From contig JASHTU010000247.1 of assembly GCA_030040395.1 (NCBI GenBank), positions 1 to 9,205 on the forward strand: a stretch of DNA of 9,205 bases, given 5' to 3'. Below, in pieces: positions 1 to 5,149 of the stretch (position 1 is the stretch's first letter; every line of letters starts with the position of its first letter). The notes below the pieces were generated by a model. That model searched no databases and had not been told where the DNA came from. It worked only from the letters and a program-made list of their open reading frames with translations. The translations under genes and the position numbers were made by a program. This DNA comes from Acidobacteriaceae bacterium (GTDB lineage: Bacteria; Acidobacteriota; Terriglobia; Terriglobales; Acidobacteriaceae).

Positions 1-1665
1 CGGGGAATGCTGGTCGAAGCCAAAGGTCAATTCGATCACGCCGTAGACCTGATGCTGACCTGCGGCATCGACATCGAGTCCGATCCCGAGCTGGACAGCG
101 AGTTCGAGAAGATCGTGGACAAGGTAAACGCCCTCGAAATGGAAGCTCTCAAACAGGGCAATGGCTTTGTACCCAAAGAGGAGATTACGCCGGCCGAAGC
201 GGCCAGTGACGTGACCTTCGCTGTAGACCCGAACCTGGAGGCCAAGGCCCAGGCCGACCTGGCCACCACGCATTCTGACCTGCCCTTGCTGGTAAACGAA
301 TATGTGGCCAGCTTTATCAATTTCTTCGCCTACACGCAAAAGGGCCACAACACCCTGCTGCACGCGTTTGAACGCTCGGGCCACTACCGGGGGATGATTC
401 AGCGCATTTTGGCCGAGGAGGGCCTGCCCCAGGATTTGATTTATCTCGCCGTCGCCGAGTCCGGCTTCCAGCCCAGGGCGATTGACCGCCGCTCCGGCGC
501 GGGGGGCATGTGGCAGTTCATGCCGCACGGCAATTACGGACTGGTGCGCAACGAGTATGTGGATCAGCGCTTCGACCCCGAGGAGAGCACGCTGGCCTAC
601 GCGCGCTACATGCGCTTTCTGTATGACCAGTTGGGCGACTGGTACCTGGCCATGGCCGCTTACGACTGGGGCGCGGGCAACGTGCAGCGCGCGGTGGAGA
701 AGACCGGGTACGCCGATTTCTGGCAGCTCTACCAGCGGCATGAACTGCCGGGCGAAACCCAGAACTACGTGCCGGAGATTCTGGCGGCGATTATCATTGC
801 CAACCACCCTGCCCAATACGGGTTCGACGACATCACGCTCGATCCGCCGGTGCTGACTGACACGGTGACCGTGAATTACTCCATCGATCTGCCCCTGATC
901 TCGGATCTGGTGGGCGTGCCGGTAGACGAGCTTGAGGCGCTGAACCCCAGCCTGCTGCGGATGGTCACGCCGCCCGACACTTCCTTCGATCTTCATTTGC
1001 CCGCCGGCACGGCCACGCTTTTCGACCAGCACATCGCGCTCATTCCGGAAGACAAGCGCGACTCCTGGCGCTACCACCCGGTCGCGCCGGGCGACACGCT
1101 GGAGTCGGTGGCGCGGGAATATCACGTCACCGAAGCCGCGCTGGCCGAAGCCAACCAGCTGAGCGCAGGCGAAAGCGTCGCCGACCTCCAGGCCCTGGTG
1201 GTTCCGGAAGCGCCGGAGCCGCTGGCGCGCACCCGGAATTATGTTGCCCGCCGGGGCGATACCCTGATTACGATTGCCGATCGCTTCGGCGTTTCCTTGA
1301 GCGAACTGCGCCGCTGGAACCGGATCTCGGGAACCCGCGTCGAGCCGGGACGGCGGCTGCGCGTCGCCGCGCCGGTGTATGCTTCCCGCGGTTCGCACAG
1401 CCGGCGCAGCGAATTGGCGCGGGATGATCATTCAGAATCGACGCGGAGCGAATTGACCTCAGCCGAGAGAAGCGGCGGAAGAGACGCCGGGAAGGCGAGC
1501 CAGGCGGATCCTTCCACGCCTGGCCGGGAACACACAGGCAAAGGCGAGACGGCTCCCACGAGGCATCGCCGCACGCGGCAATCCGCGCATGGATCGACGC
1601 TGAAATCCACGCGGCAATCCACGCATAATGCCACGGCTGCGCATAAGTCTTCGCACCCGCAATAG
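1..1665 (+). CDS. MltD-like membrane-bound lytic murein transglycosylase with LysM domains (5' end missing)
   Basis: The protein cleaves the glycan strands of peptidoglycan in the periplasm, leaving 1,6-anhydro-muramic ends. The frame is open to base 1 and no signal peptide is visible, so the true start lies outside the window. The ATG at 7 is probably internal (numbering below counts from it). The SLT (lysozyme-like) domain spans about residues 125-265. Its catalytic Glu is E151 in the AESGF motif, followed by GMWQFMP (167-173) and a family-typical NVQRAV segment (225-230). The usual AYNSGPG motif reads AYDWGAG (218-224), a noticeable deviation. A degenerate LysM-like segment (about 285-333) and two clearer LysM repeats (about 356-400 and 411-454) should bind glycan. 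Residues 459-552 are a Ser/Arg/His/Thr-rich, low-complexity basic tail. The family assignment is strong. The mltD symbol is withheld because paralogues are common. Confidence 0.9.
   Translation, partial: RGMLVEAKGQFDHAVDLMLTCGIDIESDPELDSEFEKIVDKVNALEMEALKQGNGFVPKEEITPAEAASDVTFAVDPNLEAKAQADLATTHSDLPLLVNEYVASFINFFAYTQKGHNTLLHAFERSGHYRGMIQRILAEEGLPQDLIYLAVAESGFQPRAIDRRSGAGGMWQFMPHGNYGLVRNEYVDQRFDPEESTLAYARYMRFLYDQLGDWYLAMAAYDWGAGNVQRAVEKTGYADFWQLYQRHELPGETQNYVPEILAAIIIANHPAQYGFDDITLDPPVLTDTVTVNYSIDLPLISDLVGVPVDELEALNPSLLRMVTPPDTSFDLHLPAGTATLFDQHIALIPEDKRDSWRYHPVAPGDTLESVAREYHVTEAALAEANQLSAGESVADLQALVVPEAPEPLARTRNYVARRGDTLITIADRFGVSLSELRRWNRISGTRVEPGRRLRVAAPVYASRGSHSRRSELARDDHSESTRSELTSAERSGGRDAGKASQADPSTPGREHTGKGETAPTRHRRTRQSAHGSTLKSTRQSTHNATAAHKSSHPQ
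1572..1626 (+). repeat. Imperfect direct repeat in the 3' end of the transglycosylase gene
   Basis: A 19-bp unit beginning CACGCGGCAATCC occurs at 1572-1590 and again at 1608-1626 with one mismatch, so the period is 36 bp (12 codons). It encodes the matching peptides RQSAH and RQSTH. A shorter 9-bp repeat (AGCGAATTG) occurs at 1408-1416 and 1447-1455 with a 39-bp period, encoding RSEL twice. Both periods are multiples of three. This suggests that the low-complexity tail grew by in-frame duplication. Confidence 0.6.
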
Positions 1666-1712
1666 ACGAGTCTTCACCGCAGCCGTAAAAAATCACGGGG
1701 AAACTTATTACA

Positions 1713-1738
1713 TACTTGTGTTTTGCCACTACTTGTGT
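1713..1738 (+). promoter_or_regulatory. Perfect 9-bp direct repeat, possible operator
   Basis: TACTTGTGT occurs at 1713-1721 and again at 1730-1738, a spacing of 17 bp. It lies in an AT-richer intergenic stretch just upstream of the H1-like gene and overlaps the candidate promoter. Direct repeats in this position can be regulator sites, but the sequence alone does not identify a regulator. Confidence 0.35.
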
Positions 1739-1750
1739 GCAAGCTATAGC
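1723..1750 (+). promoter_or_regulatory. Candidate sigma70-type promoter for the H1-like gene
   Basis: TTGCCA (1723-1728) lies 16 bp upstream of TATAGC (1745-1750), about 90 nt ahead of the chosen start of the H1-like gene. The surrounding sequence is clearly less GC-rich than the flanking genes, as expected for a promoter. Both boxes deviate from consensus, so this is only a candidate. Confidence 0.3.
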
Positions 1751-1826
1751 TACACTAATTTCCGTTGGCGGAACAAAAGCGTCCGCTGCGTGAAAGTGCA
1801 GACAAAACAAGGCAGCGGCGCGCCGC

Positions 1827-1832
1827 TGGAGG
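1827..1832 (+). promoter_or_regulatory. Ribosome-binding site deciding the H1-like start
   Basis: TGGAGG ends 7 nt before ATG 1840. No comparable site precedes the in-frame TTG at 1765, so this motif decides the start. Confidence 0.6.
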
Positions 1833-1839
1833 CAATCGG

Positions 1840-2304
1840 ATGGATGATGTATTCAAGATGTACGCGATGAGTGACGGCAGCCCCGTCGGGGAGCCTGACG
1901 AGTTGGACCCCGATCTGGCCGACGACCTGGAAGACGACGAAGAGGATGAAGGCGAAACCGCCGGCATACTCACCTCGTCGGATGATGATGAGGTGGTGGG
2001 CGAAGAGACGATTGTAGTGGTTGAGCCGAAGCCAGCGGCGCCCGCGAAGCCGGCCCGGAAACCGGCCGCGAAAAAGGCGGCGAAGAAGGCGCCTGTCAAA
2101 AAGGCCGCGGCGAAGAAGGCGACAGCCAAAAAGGCCCCAGCAAAAAAGACCGCTGCTAAGAAAGCCGCAGCCAAGAAAGCTCCGGCCAAGAAAGCGGCGG
2201 CAAAGGCGGCAAAGAAGGTTCCGGTGAAGAAATCGGCCGCTAAGAAAGCTTCCAGGAAGGCTCCAGTCAAGAAGACGGCCAAGAAGGCGGGACGAAAGAA
2301 GTAG
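1840..2304 (+). CDS. Histone H1-like Lys/Ala/Pro-rich protein with acidic N-terminus
   Basis: The predicted protein has 154 residues and two opposite halves. Residues 18-56 are strongly acidic (21 of 39 are Asp or Glu). From about residue 64 to the end the sequence is a run of roughly five-residue units of the A-P-A-K-K, A-A-A-K-K and A-P-V-K-K kind. The basic half resembles eukaryotic H1 tails and bacterial H1-like proteins such as Chlamydia Hc1/Hc2, Bordetella BpH1 and Pseudomonas AlgP. Known members bind DNA through the Lys-rich region. Nucleoid compaction or RNA binding here is inferred. There is no membrane segment or signal peptide. I chose ATG 1840 because TGGAGG (1827-1832) lies 7 nt upstream. 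An in-frame TTG at 1765 would add 25 residues but lacks a ribosome-binding site. Low-complexity composition means similarity searches could mislead. Confidence 0.8.
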   Translation: MDDVFKMYAMSDGSPVGEPDELDPDLADDLEDDEEDEGETAGILTSSDDDEVVGEETIVVVEPKPAAPAKPARKPAAKKAAKKAPVKKAAAKKATAKKAPAKKTAAKKAAAKKAPAKKAAAKAAKKVPVKKSAAKKASRKAPVKKTAKKAGRKK

Positions 2305-2327
2305 TTCCGGGACCGGCAAAATCACAG

Positions 2328-2363
2328 CACGCAAAAAGCCCGCTTTTGCGGGCTTTTTGCGTG
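2328..2363. terminator. Strong intrinsic terminator, probably bidirectional
   Basis: A perfect 16-bp stem (2328-2343 paired with 2348-2363) closes a TTTT loop. The inner arm is GC-rich (GCCCGC with GCGGGC), flanked by an A5 run on the left and a T5 run on the right. Each strand therefore reads as a GC hairpin followed by a U-tract. It begins 23 nt after the H1-like stop codon. It also faces the 3' end of the leftward transcripts, so it probably ends convergent transcription from both sides. Confidence 0.9.
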
Positions 2364-2431
2364 GCATGTTGACCATAACGCTCTTTCGGGCCGGCGGTTT
2401 TGTTGGCGGTCTGAGAGGGGCGGGCGCGTAC

Positions 2432-2466
2432 GAGTTCGCGACGGGAACGGGCCCTGACGCGAACTC
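2432..2466 (-). other. Hairpin overlapping the stop codon of the small K-P-P gene
   Basis: GAGTTCGCG (2432-2440) and CGCGAACTC (2458-2466) form a perfect 9-bp stem. Four further inner pairs are possible (2442-2445 with 2453-2456, one of them G-T). The stem includes two bases of the small gene's TGA stop codon (2467-2465). No U-tract follows on either strand, so a classical intrinsic terminator is unlikely. It may stabilise the 3' end of the leftward transcript. Confidence 0.5.
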
Positions 2467-2620
2467 ATCCCATCTCGGGCGGTTTTACCGAGAGATCGTC
2501 GTTCGACGCGGTTTCCATGGACGCTTCTTCGATCTGAGGAGGTTTGATTTCTCGGGGTTCTCCGACGAGTTCCTCGCTCTGCGGCGGCTTCACTGAGTCC
2601 GGATTCAATTCACCTGACAT
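2465..2620 (-). CDS. Small acidic protein with three K-P-P motifs, function unknown
   Basis: The predicted protein has 51 residues. It starts at ATG 2620 behind an AAAGAGG sequence 4 nt upstream and ends at TGA 2467-2465. The motif V/I-K-P-P-Q/E occurs three times (residues 10-14, 25-29 and 45-49), separated by acidic linkers. Charge is clearly negative (12 Asp/Glu against 4 Lys/Arg), and there is no signal peptide, membrane segment or cysteine. The three motifs use different synonymous codons: GTG AAG CCG CCG, ATC AAA CCT CCT, and GTA AAA CCG CCC. That favours selection on the peptide rather than recent DNA duplication. The gene lies 176 nt downstream of lpxI on the same strand. I recognise no family. 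It could be a short disordered binding protein, or a chance ORF. Confidence 0.5.
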   Translation of the reverse strand: MSGELNPDSVKPPQSEELVGEPREIKPPQIEEASMETASNDDLSVKPPEMG

Positions 2621-2688
2621 GATGCCTCTTTCTTGATTGCGGAGTTGGGGCTGACCGGCCGGGCACGCCAGCGCGGACAACCGGGTTT

Positions 2689-2723
2689 GAGACCGCCGGC
2701 TAAGGAATAGCGGCCAGGGTCTC
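2689..2723 (-). other. Imperfect hairpin between lpxI and the small K-P-P gene
   Basis: GAGACC (2689-2694) pairs with GGTCTC (2718-2723), GCC (2695-2697) with GGC (2712-2714), and GCTA (2699-2702) with TAGC (2708-2711). An AGGAA loop, one bulged G (2698) and a CAG bulge (2715-2717) complete it. That gives 13 base pairs in a 35-nt element. It lies in the 176-nt gap (2621-2796), in the presumed leader of the small gene or the tail of the lpxI transcript. It matches no riboswitch or RNA that I recognise. The rest of the gap shows only a weak GGGA/TCCC hairpin near 2779-2790. Confidence 0.4.
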
Positions 2724-2796
2724 CGATTAGGAACTTAGAGAGCAGGGCAGAGCAGCAAAGCGGCTGAAGACTCTTCCGGGAAAAATCCCTTATCGC

Positions 2797-3651
2797 CTAT
2801 TCTCCACGCGGAGTCGCCACAATGGCAATGCCGGCATGGCGGGCGCGCTCGACGAGAGCGCCGCGGTCGAATAGAAGAGTACGCCCTGCCTCGATGGAAA
2901 GGCAACTGGCGCCGGCTCCGATCATAGTTTCGACGGTGGCCACGCCGATGACGGGCACGTCGAAGCGCATATCCTGATTCGGCTTGGCTACTTTGACGAC
3001 GGTGAGGCGGCGCTCGAGCGTGGAGGCGTCGCCGGCGAGCGAACGCATGAGTTGGCCGGCGCGTTCGATGGTGGCGTCGGTGCCTTCCATAGCCTCGACG
3101 GCCACGCAGGCTTGCGCGGCCACGACGACGGTCTGGCCGATGTCGAATCCCGCCACGGCTCGCGCCACCTTGAGGCCGTACTCGATGTTCGTGCGCTCCT
3201 CTTCGTCGGGGGCACGTTCGGTGATCACGCCTTCCTGGGCCAGCAGGGGTTCGAGGAACGCCGTGGAACTGATCAGCTCAATGCCTTCGTCGGCGAGCAC
3301 CCTGGCCACAGCTCCCAGCAGCACGTCGGTGGAGCGGGTGCGCAAATTCAGGAGCAGCTTGGCCAGCCGCCAGTCGGGCCGGATGCTGGAAAAGATTTGT
3401 TTGTGCTTCACCTGCCCGGCCATCACGGCCTTTTCGACGCCCTCCTTATGGAAAGTGTCGATGAGCCGCGACAGCTCGCCGAGCGAGAGCCAGTGGACGG
3501 TAACCCCGGGATCGGTCTGGGCGCGGCGATCGATCTCGGGGTCGGTTTCTTCGCGGATGGCGGCGACGGTGACCGAATGCCCCTGAGCCCGCGCCGCGTC
3601 GAGGAGCAGGAAAGGAAAGCGGCCGTTGCCGGCGATGAGGCCGAGGGTCAT
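2797..3651 (-). CDS. lpxI: UDP-2,3-diacylglucosamine diphosphatase LpxI
   Basis: LpxI hydrolyses UDP-2,3-diacylglucosamine to lipid X and UMP at the cytoplasmic side of the inner membrane, the fourth step of lipid A synthesis. It replaces LpxH in many non-gamma-proteobacterial diderms. The protein has 284 residues, a normal length for the family (formerly DUF1009). It carries the N-terminal GLIAGNGRFP motif (4-13), MAGQVKHK (77-84), EAMEGTDATI (186-195), a conserved K-P-N-Q-D-M-R-F-D segment (223-231) and AGRTLLFD (255-262). The Asp-containing 223-231 segment probably supplies active-site residues, by analogy with Caulobacter LpxI. Start ATG 3651 lies 2 nt after the lpxA stop, which implies translational coupling. 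The reading frame stays open upstream inside lpxA, but those residues are not LpxI-like. Confidence 0.93.
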   Translation of the reverse strand: MTLGLIAGNGRFPFLLLDAARAQGHSVTVAAIREETDPEIDRRAQTDPGVTVHWLSLGELSRLIDTFHKEGVEKAVMAGQVKHKQIFSSIRPDWRLAKLLLNLRTRSTDVLLGAVARVLADEGIELISSTAFLEPLLAQEGVITERAPDEEERTNIEYGLKVARAVAGFDIGQTVVVAAQACVAVEAMEGTDATIERAGQLMRSLAGDASTLERRLTVVKVAKPNQDMRFDVPVIGVATVETMIGAGASCLSIEAGRTLLFDRGALVERARHAGIAIVATPRGE

Positions 3652-3653
3652 GG

Positions 3654-4424
3654 TTACTTGATCACTCCCCGCCGGCTGCGCGCGACGAAGGCGACCAGCG
3701 CTGCCACGTCGTCGCCTTCCATCGCGCGGAGCTGTTCGAGGGCCTGGGTGGTGTTCAGCTTCGAGGCTACCAGCAGCCGGAACGCCCTTTGCAGCCGGTC
3801 GAGGCGCTGGCGCGAAAAACCGCGCCGCTCGAGTCCGATTCGATTGATCCCGAAAGCCTTGTTTTCGCGCCGCGCCGAAGTGAGCGAAAAGGGCAGCACG
3901 TCCTGGGTGACAATGGTTCCTCCGCCGACAAAGGCGTACTGGCCCACAGTGCAGTGCTGGTGGACGGGGCAAAAAGCGCCCAGGGTCACGTAGTCCTCGA
4001 TGATGACGTGGCCGGCGAGGGTGGCCGCGTTGGCCAGGATGCAGTGGCTGCCGATCAGGCTGTCGTGCCCCACGTGCGCGTAGGCCATGAGCAGGCAATC
4101 AGAGCCGATGCGCGTCACCCCGCCGCCGCCCACCGTGCCGCGGCTCACGGTGGCGCACTCGCGGATGGTGTTGCCGTCGCCGATTTCGACGGCAGTGGGC
4201 TCGCCTTTGTACTTCAGGTCCTGTGGGGCAACGCCCACCGAGCAGAATGGATAGAAAATGTTGCGCACGCCGATGCGGGTGCGGCCGTCGAGGACGACGT
4301 GGGAGATGAGGGTGCAATCTTCGCCCAGTTCCACATCGGGGCCGATGGTGCAGAACGGGCCTACCTGGCAAGATTCCGGGACCCGGGCTCCGGGTGCGAC
4401 AACGGAGCTCGCGTGAATGCTCAC
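3654..4424 (-). CDS. lpxA: UDP-N-acetylglucosamine O-acyltransferase LpxA
   Basis: LpxA transfers a 3-hydroxyacyl chain from ACP to the 3-OH of UDP-GlcNAc, the first step of lipid A synthesis in the cytosol. The 256-residue protein aligns along its length with E. coli LpxA. It has a left-handed beta-helix of hexapeptide repeats (about 1-185) and a helical C-terminal region containing ERRGFSR (199-205). The catalytic His is H120 in the AHVGHD motif (H125 in E. coli). H117, H139 and H155 match E. coli H122, H144 and H160. QDLKYKGEP (68-76) is a conserved substrate-binding segment. G168 aligns with E. coli G173, the acyl-chain ruler, so a longer chain is expected than in Pseudomonas, which has Met there. 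The start is GTG 4424, overlapping the fabZ stop by 4 nt (GTGA), with GGAG (4436-4433) 8 nt upstream. Confidence 0.95.
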   Translation of the reverse strand: MSIHASSVVAPGARVPESCQVGPFCTIGPDVELGEDCTLISHVVLDGRTRIGVRNIFYPFCSVGVAPQDLKYKGEPTAVEIGDGNTIRECATVSRGTVGGGGVTRIGSDCLLMAYAHVGHDSLIGSHCILANAATLAGHVIIEDYVTLGAFCPVHQHCTVGQYAFVGGGTIVTQDVLPFSLTSARRENKAFGINRIGLERRGFSRQRLDRLQRAFRLLVASKLNTTQALEQLRAMEGDDVAALVAFVARSRRGVIK

Positions 4425-4996
4425 TCGGCCGTCTCCGGGGCGGCGACCGGTTCTAAGCCTGCGACGCTTGTCCTCTTGCTCTCCTTTACCTCCTCCGCTT
4501 GCTCCCTTGTTCCCTGTTCCCCAATCCCCTGTTCCCTTGTTCCCTCGTGTCCCTGTTCCCTGCCTCTTGGCACCACCTGGCAGGTAAGCGTAGCTTCGCA
4601 GGCCAGCTTGCCCTCGACAAAGGCCTTGCCTTCAATTCGCCCGGCCCGGGTGCGGAAGGAAAGCACTTCGATCTCGATGCGCAACTGGTCGCCGGGTGTG
4701 ACTGGCCGGCGGAACTTGGCCCGCTCGATGCCGGTGAAGACCACGAGTTTCCGATGCCGGTCGGGTAGTTCAGCCATCATGACGATGCCGCCGGCCTGCG
4801 CCATGGCCTCCACCACCAGCACGCCGGGCATGATGGGGTAGCCGGGAAAATGGCCCTGGAAAAACGGCTCATTGATGGTCACATTCTTGATCGCCACCAA
4901 CCGCTTGGCGCGCTCGAACTCCACGATTCTGTCGATCAACAGAAACGGGTAGCGGTGAGGCAAAAAATCCAGGATCTCCTGGATGTCAAAGGTCAT
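4421..4996 (-). CDS. fabZ: 3-hydroxyacyl-ACP dehydratase FabZ with unusual C-terminal tail
   Basis: FabZ dehydrates 3-hydroxyacyl-ACP to trans-2-enoyl-ACP in fatty-acid elongation. It shares the 3-hydroxyacyl-ACP pool with LpxA, which explains the gene pairing. The hot-dog domain (about residues 1-143) has the HRYPFLLIDR motif (14-23), then FFQGHFPGYPIMPGVL (45-60) with catalytic H49, and E63 in the VVEAMAQAGG helix. These are the numbers used for Pseudomonas FabZ. FabZ proteins usually end near residue 145-150. Here about 48 further residues follow (144-191), rich in Arg, Glu, Gln and Gly with repeated REQG and GEQG. They are encoded largely by a short tandem DNA repeat (4500-4561) and probably form a disordered tail. 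ATG 4996 is preceded by GGAG about 7 nt upstream. This gene heads the fabZ-lpxA-lpxI block. Confidence 0.94.
   Translation of the reverse strand: MTFDIQEILDFLPHRYPFLLIDRIVEFERAKRLVAIKNVTINEPFFQGHFPGYPIMPGVLVVEAMAQAGGIVMMAELPDRHRKLVVFTGIERAKFRRPVTPGDQLRIEIEVLSFRTRAGRIEGKAFVEGKLACEATLTCQVVPRGREQGHEGTREQGIGEQGTREQAEEVKESKRTSVAGLEPVAAPETAE
4500..4561. repeat. Degenerate TGTTCCC tandem repeat inside fabZ
   Basis: On the + strand, TGTTCCC begins at 4508, 4515, 4530, 4538 and 4554, with variant units at 4500 (TGCTCCC), about 4522 and about 4547. The period is 7-8 bp. On the coding strand this reads as AGGGAACA-like units and encodes the REQG/GEQG part of the FabZ tail. The period is not a multiple of three, so gain or loss of one unit would shift the frame of the tail and disturb the fabZ-lpxA overlap. 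Confidence 0.75.
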
Positions 4997-5047
4997 GCTC
5001 CGGCTCCAGCGAGCGGCGGAAATAAGTGCGGTTTTGCGCTCCAGTGG

Positions 5048-5053
5048 ATTATA
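5048..5053 (-). promoter_or_regulatory. Possible -10 box for the fabZ-lpxA-lpxI block
   Basis: A perfect TATAAT (read on the - strand, 5053 to 5048) lies about 50 nt upstream of the fabZ start within a short AT-rich patch. No convincing -35 box stands 16-18 bp upstream, where the sequence is GC-rich, so this is a weak candidate. Confidence 0.3.
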
Positions 5054-5073
5054 AATAAGCTCAATGCCGGAGG

Positions 5074-5093
5074 CGCCGGCGAGTGCGCCGGCG
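5074..5093. other. GC-only hairpin in the fabZ upstream region
   Basis: The self-complementary octamer CGCCGGCG occurs at 5074-5081 and 5086-5093, separated by AGTG, so the two copies can form an 8-bp GC-only stem. It lies between the stop of the LolA-like gene (5150) and the possible fabZ -10 box. No U-tract follows on the - strand. It could be a weak transcription barrier or a 3'-end stabiliser. Nothing else stands out in the 153-nt gap (4997-5149). Confidence 0.4.
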
Positions 5094-5149
5094 GTGGGCT
5101 TTAACTGTATTCTCCGATCCTTCGGTCATGCAAAATGCGCCAGAAGTCA

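Noticed and set aside
1405..1470. REP-like mobile repeat inserted in the transglycosylase tail (RSELARD-type peptide)
   Set aside because: There is a loose resemblance to peptides encoded by dispersed repeats, but no clear palindrome or second full copy is present in the window.
1765..1839. 25-residue upstream extension of the H1-like protein from a TTG codon
   Set aside because: It has no ribosome-binding site and overlaps the promoter region. ATG 1840 has TGGAGG at good spacing.
2357..2596. + strand ORF of 79 codons opposite the small K-P-P gene
   Set aside because: It begins inside the terminator stem, has no ribosome-binding site and has Gly/Arg/Phe-rich composition typical of an antisense shadow.
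2621..2680. 20-residue extension of the small K-P-P protein from a TTG codon
   Set aside because: No ribosome-binding site precedes the TTG, whereas ATG 2620 has AAAGAGG just upstream.
2766..2776. Short palindrome GAAGACTCTTC after lpxI as a terminator
   Set aside because: The arms are only 5 bp, with no GC-rich core and no adjoining U-tract.
3652..4098. Open frame continuing upstream of lpxI through lpxA, suggesting a fusion
   Set aside because: These residues are Arg/Pro/His-rich and unlike LpxI. LpxA in the other frame is fully conserved, so this is a GC-driven shadow.
4500..4561. CRISPR-like array
   Set aside because: The units are only 7-8 bp with no spacers and lie inside fabZ, so this is a short tandem repeat.
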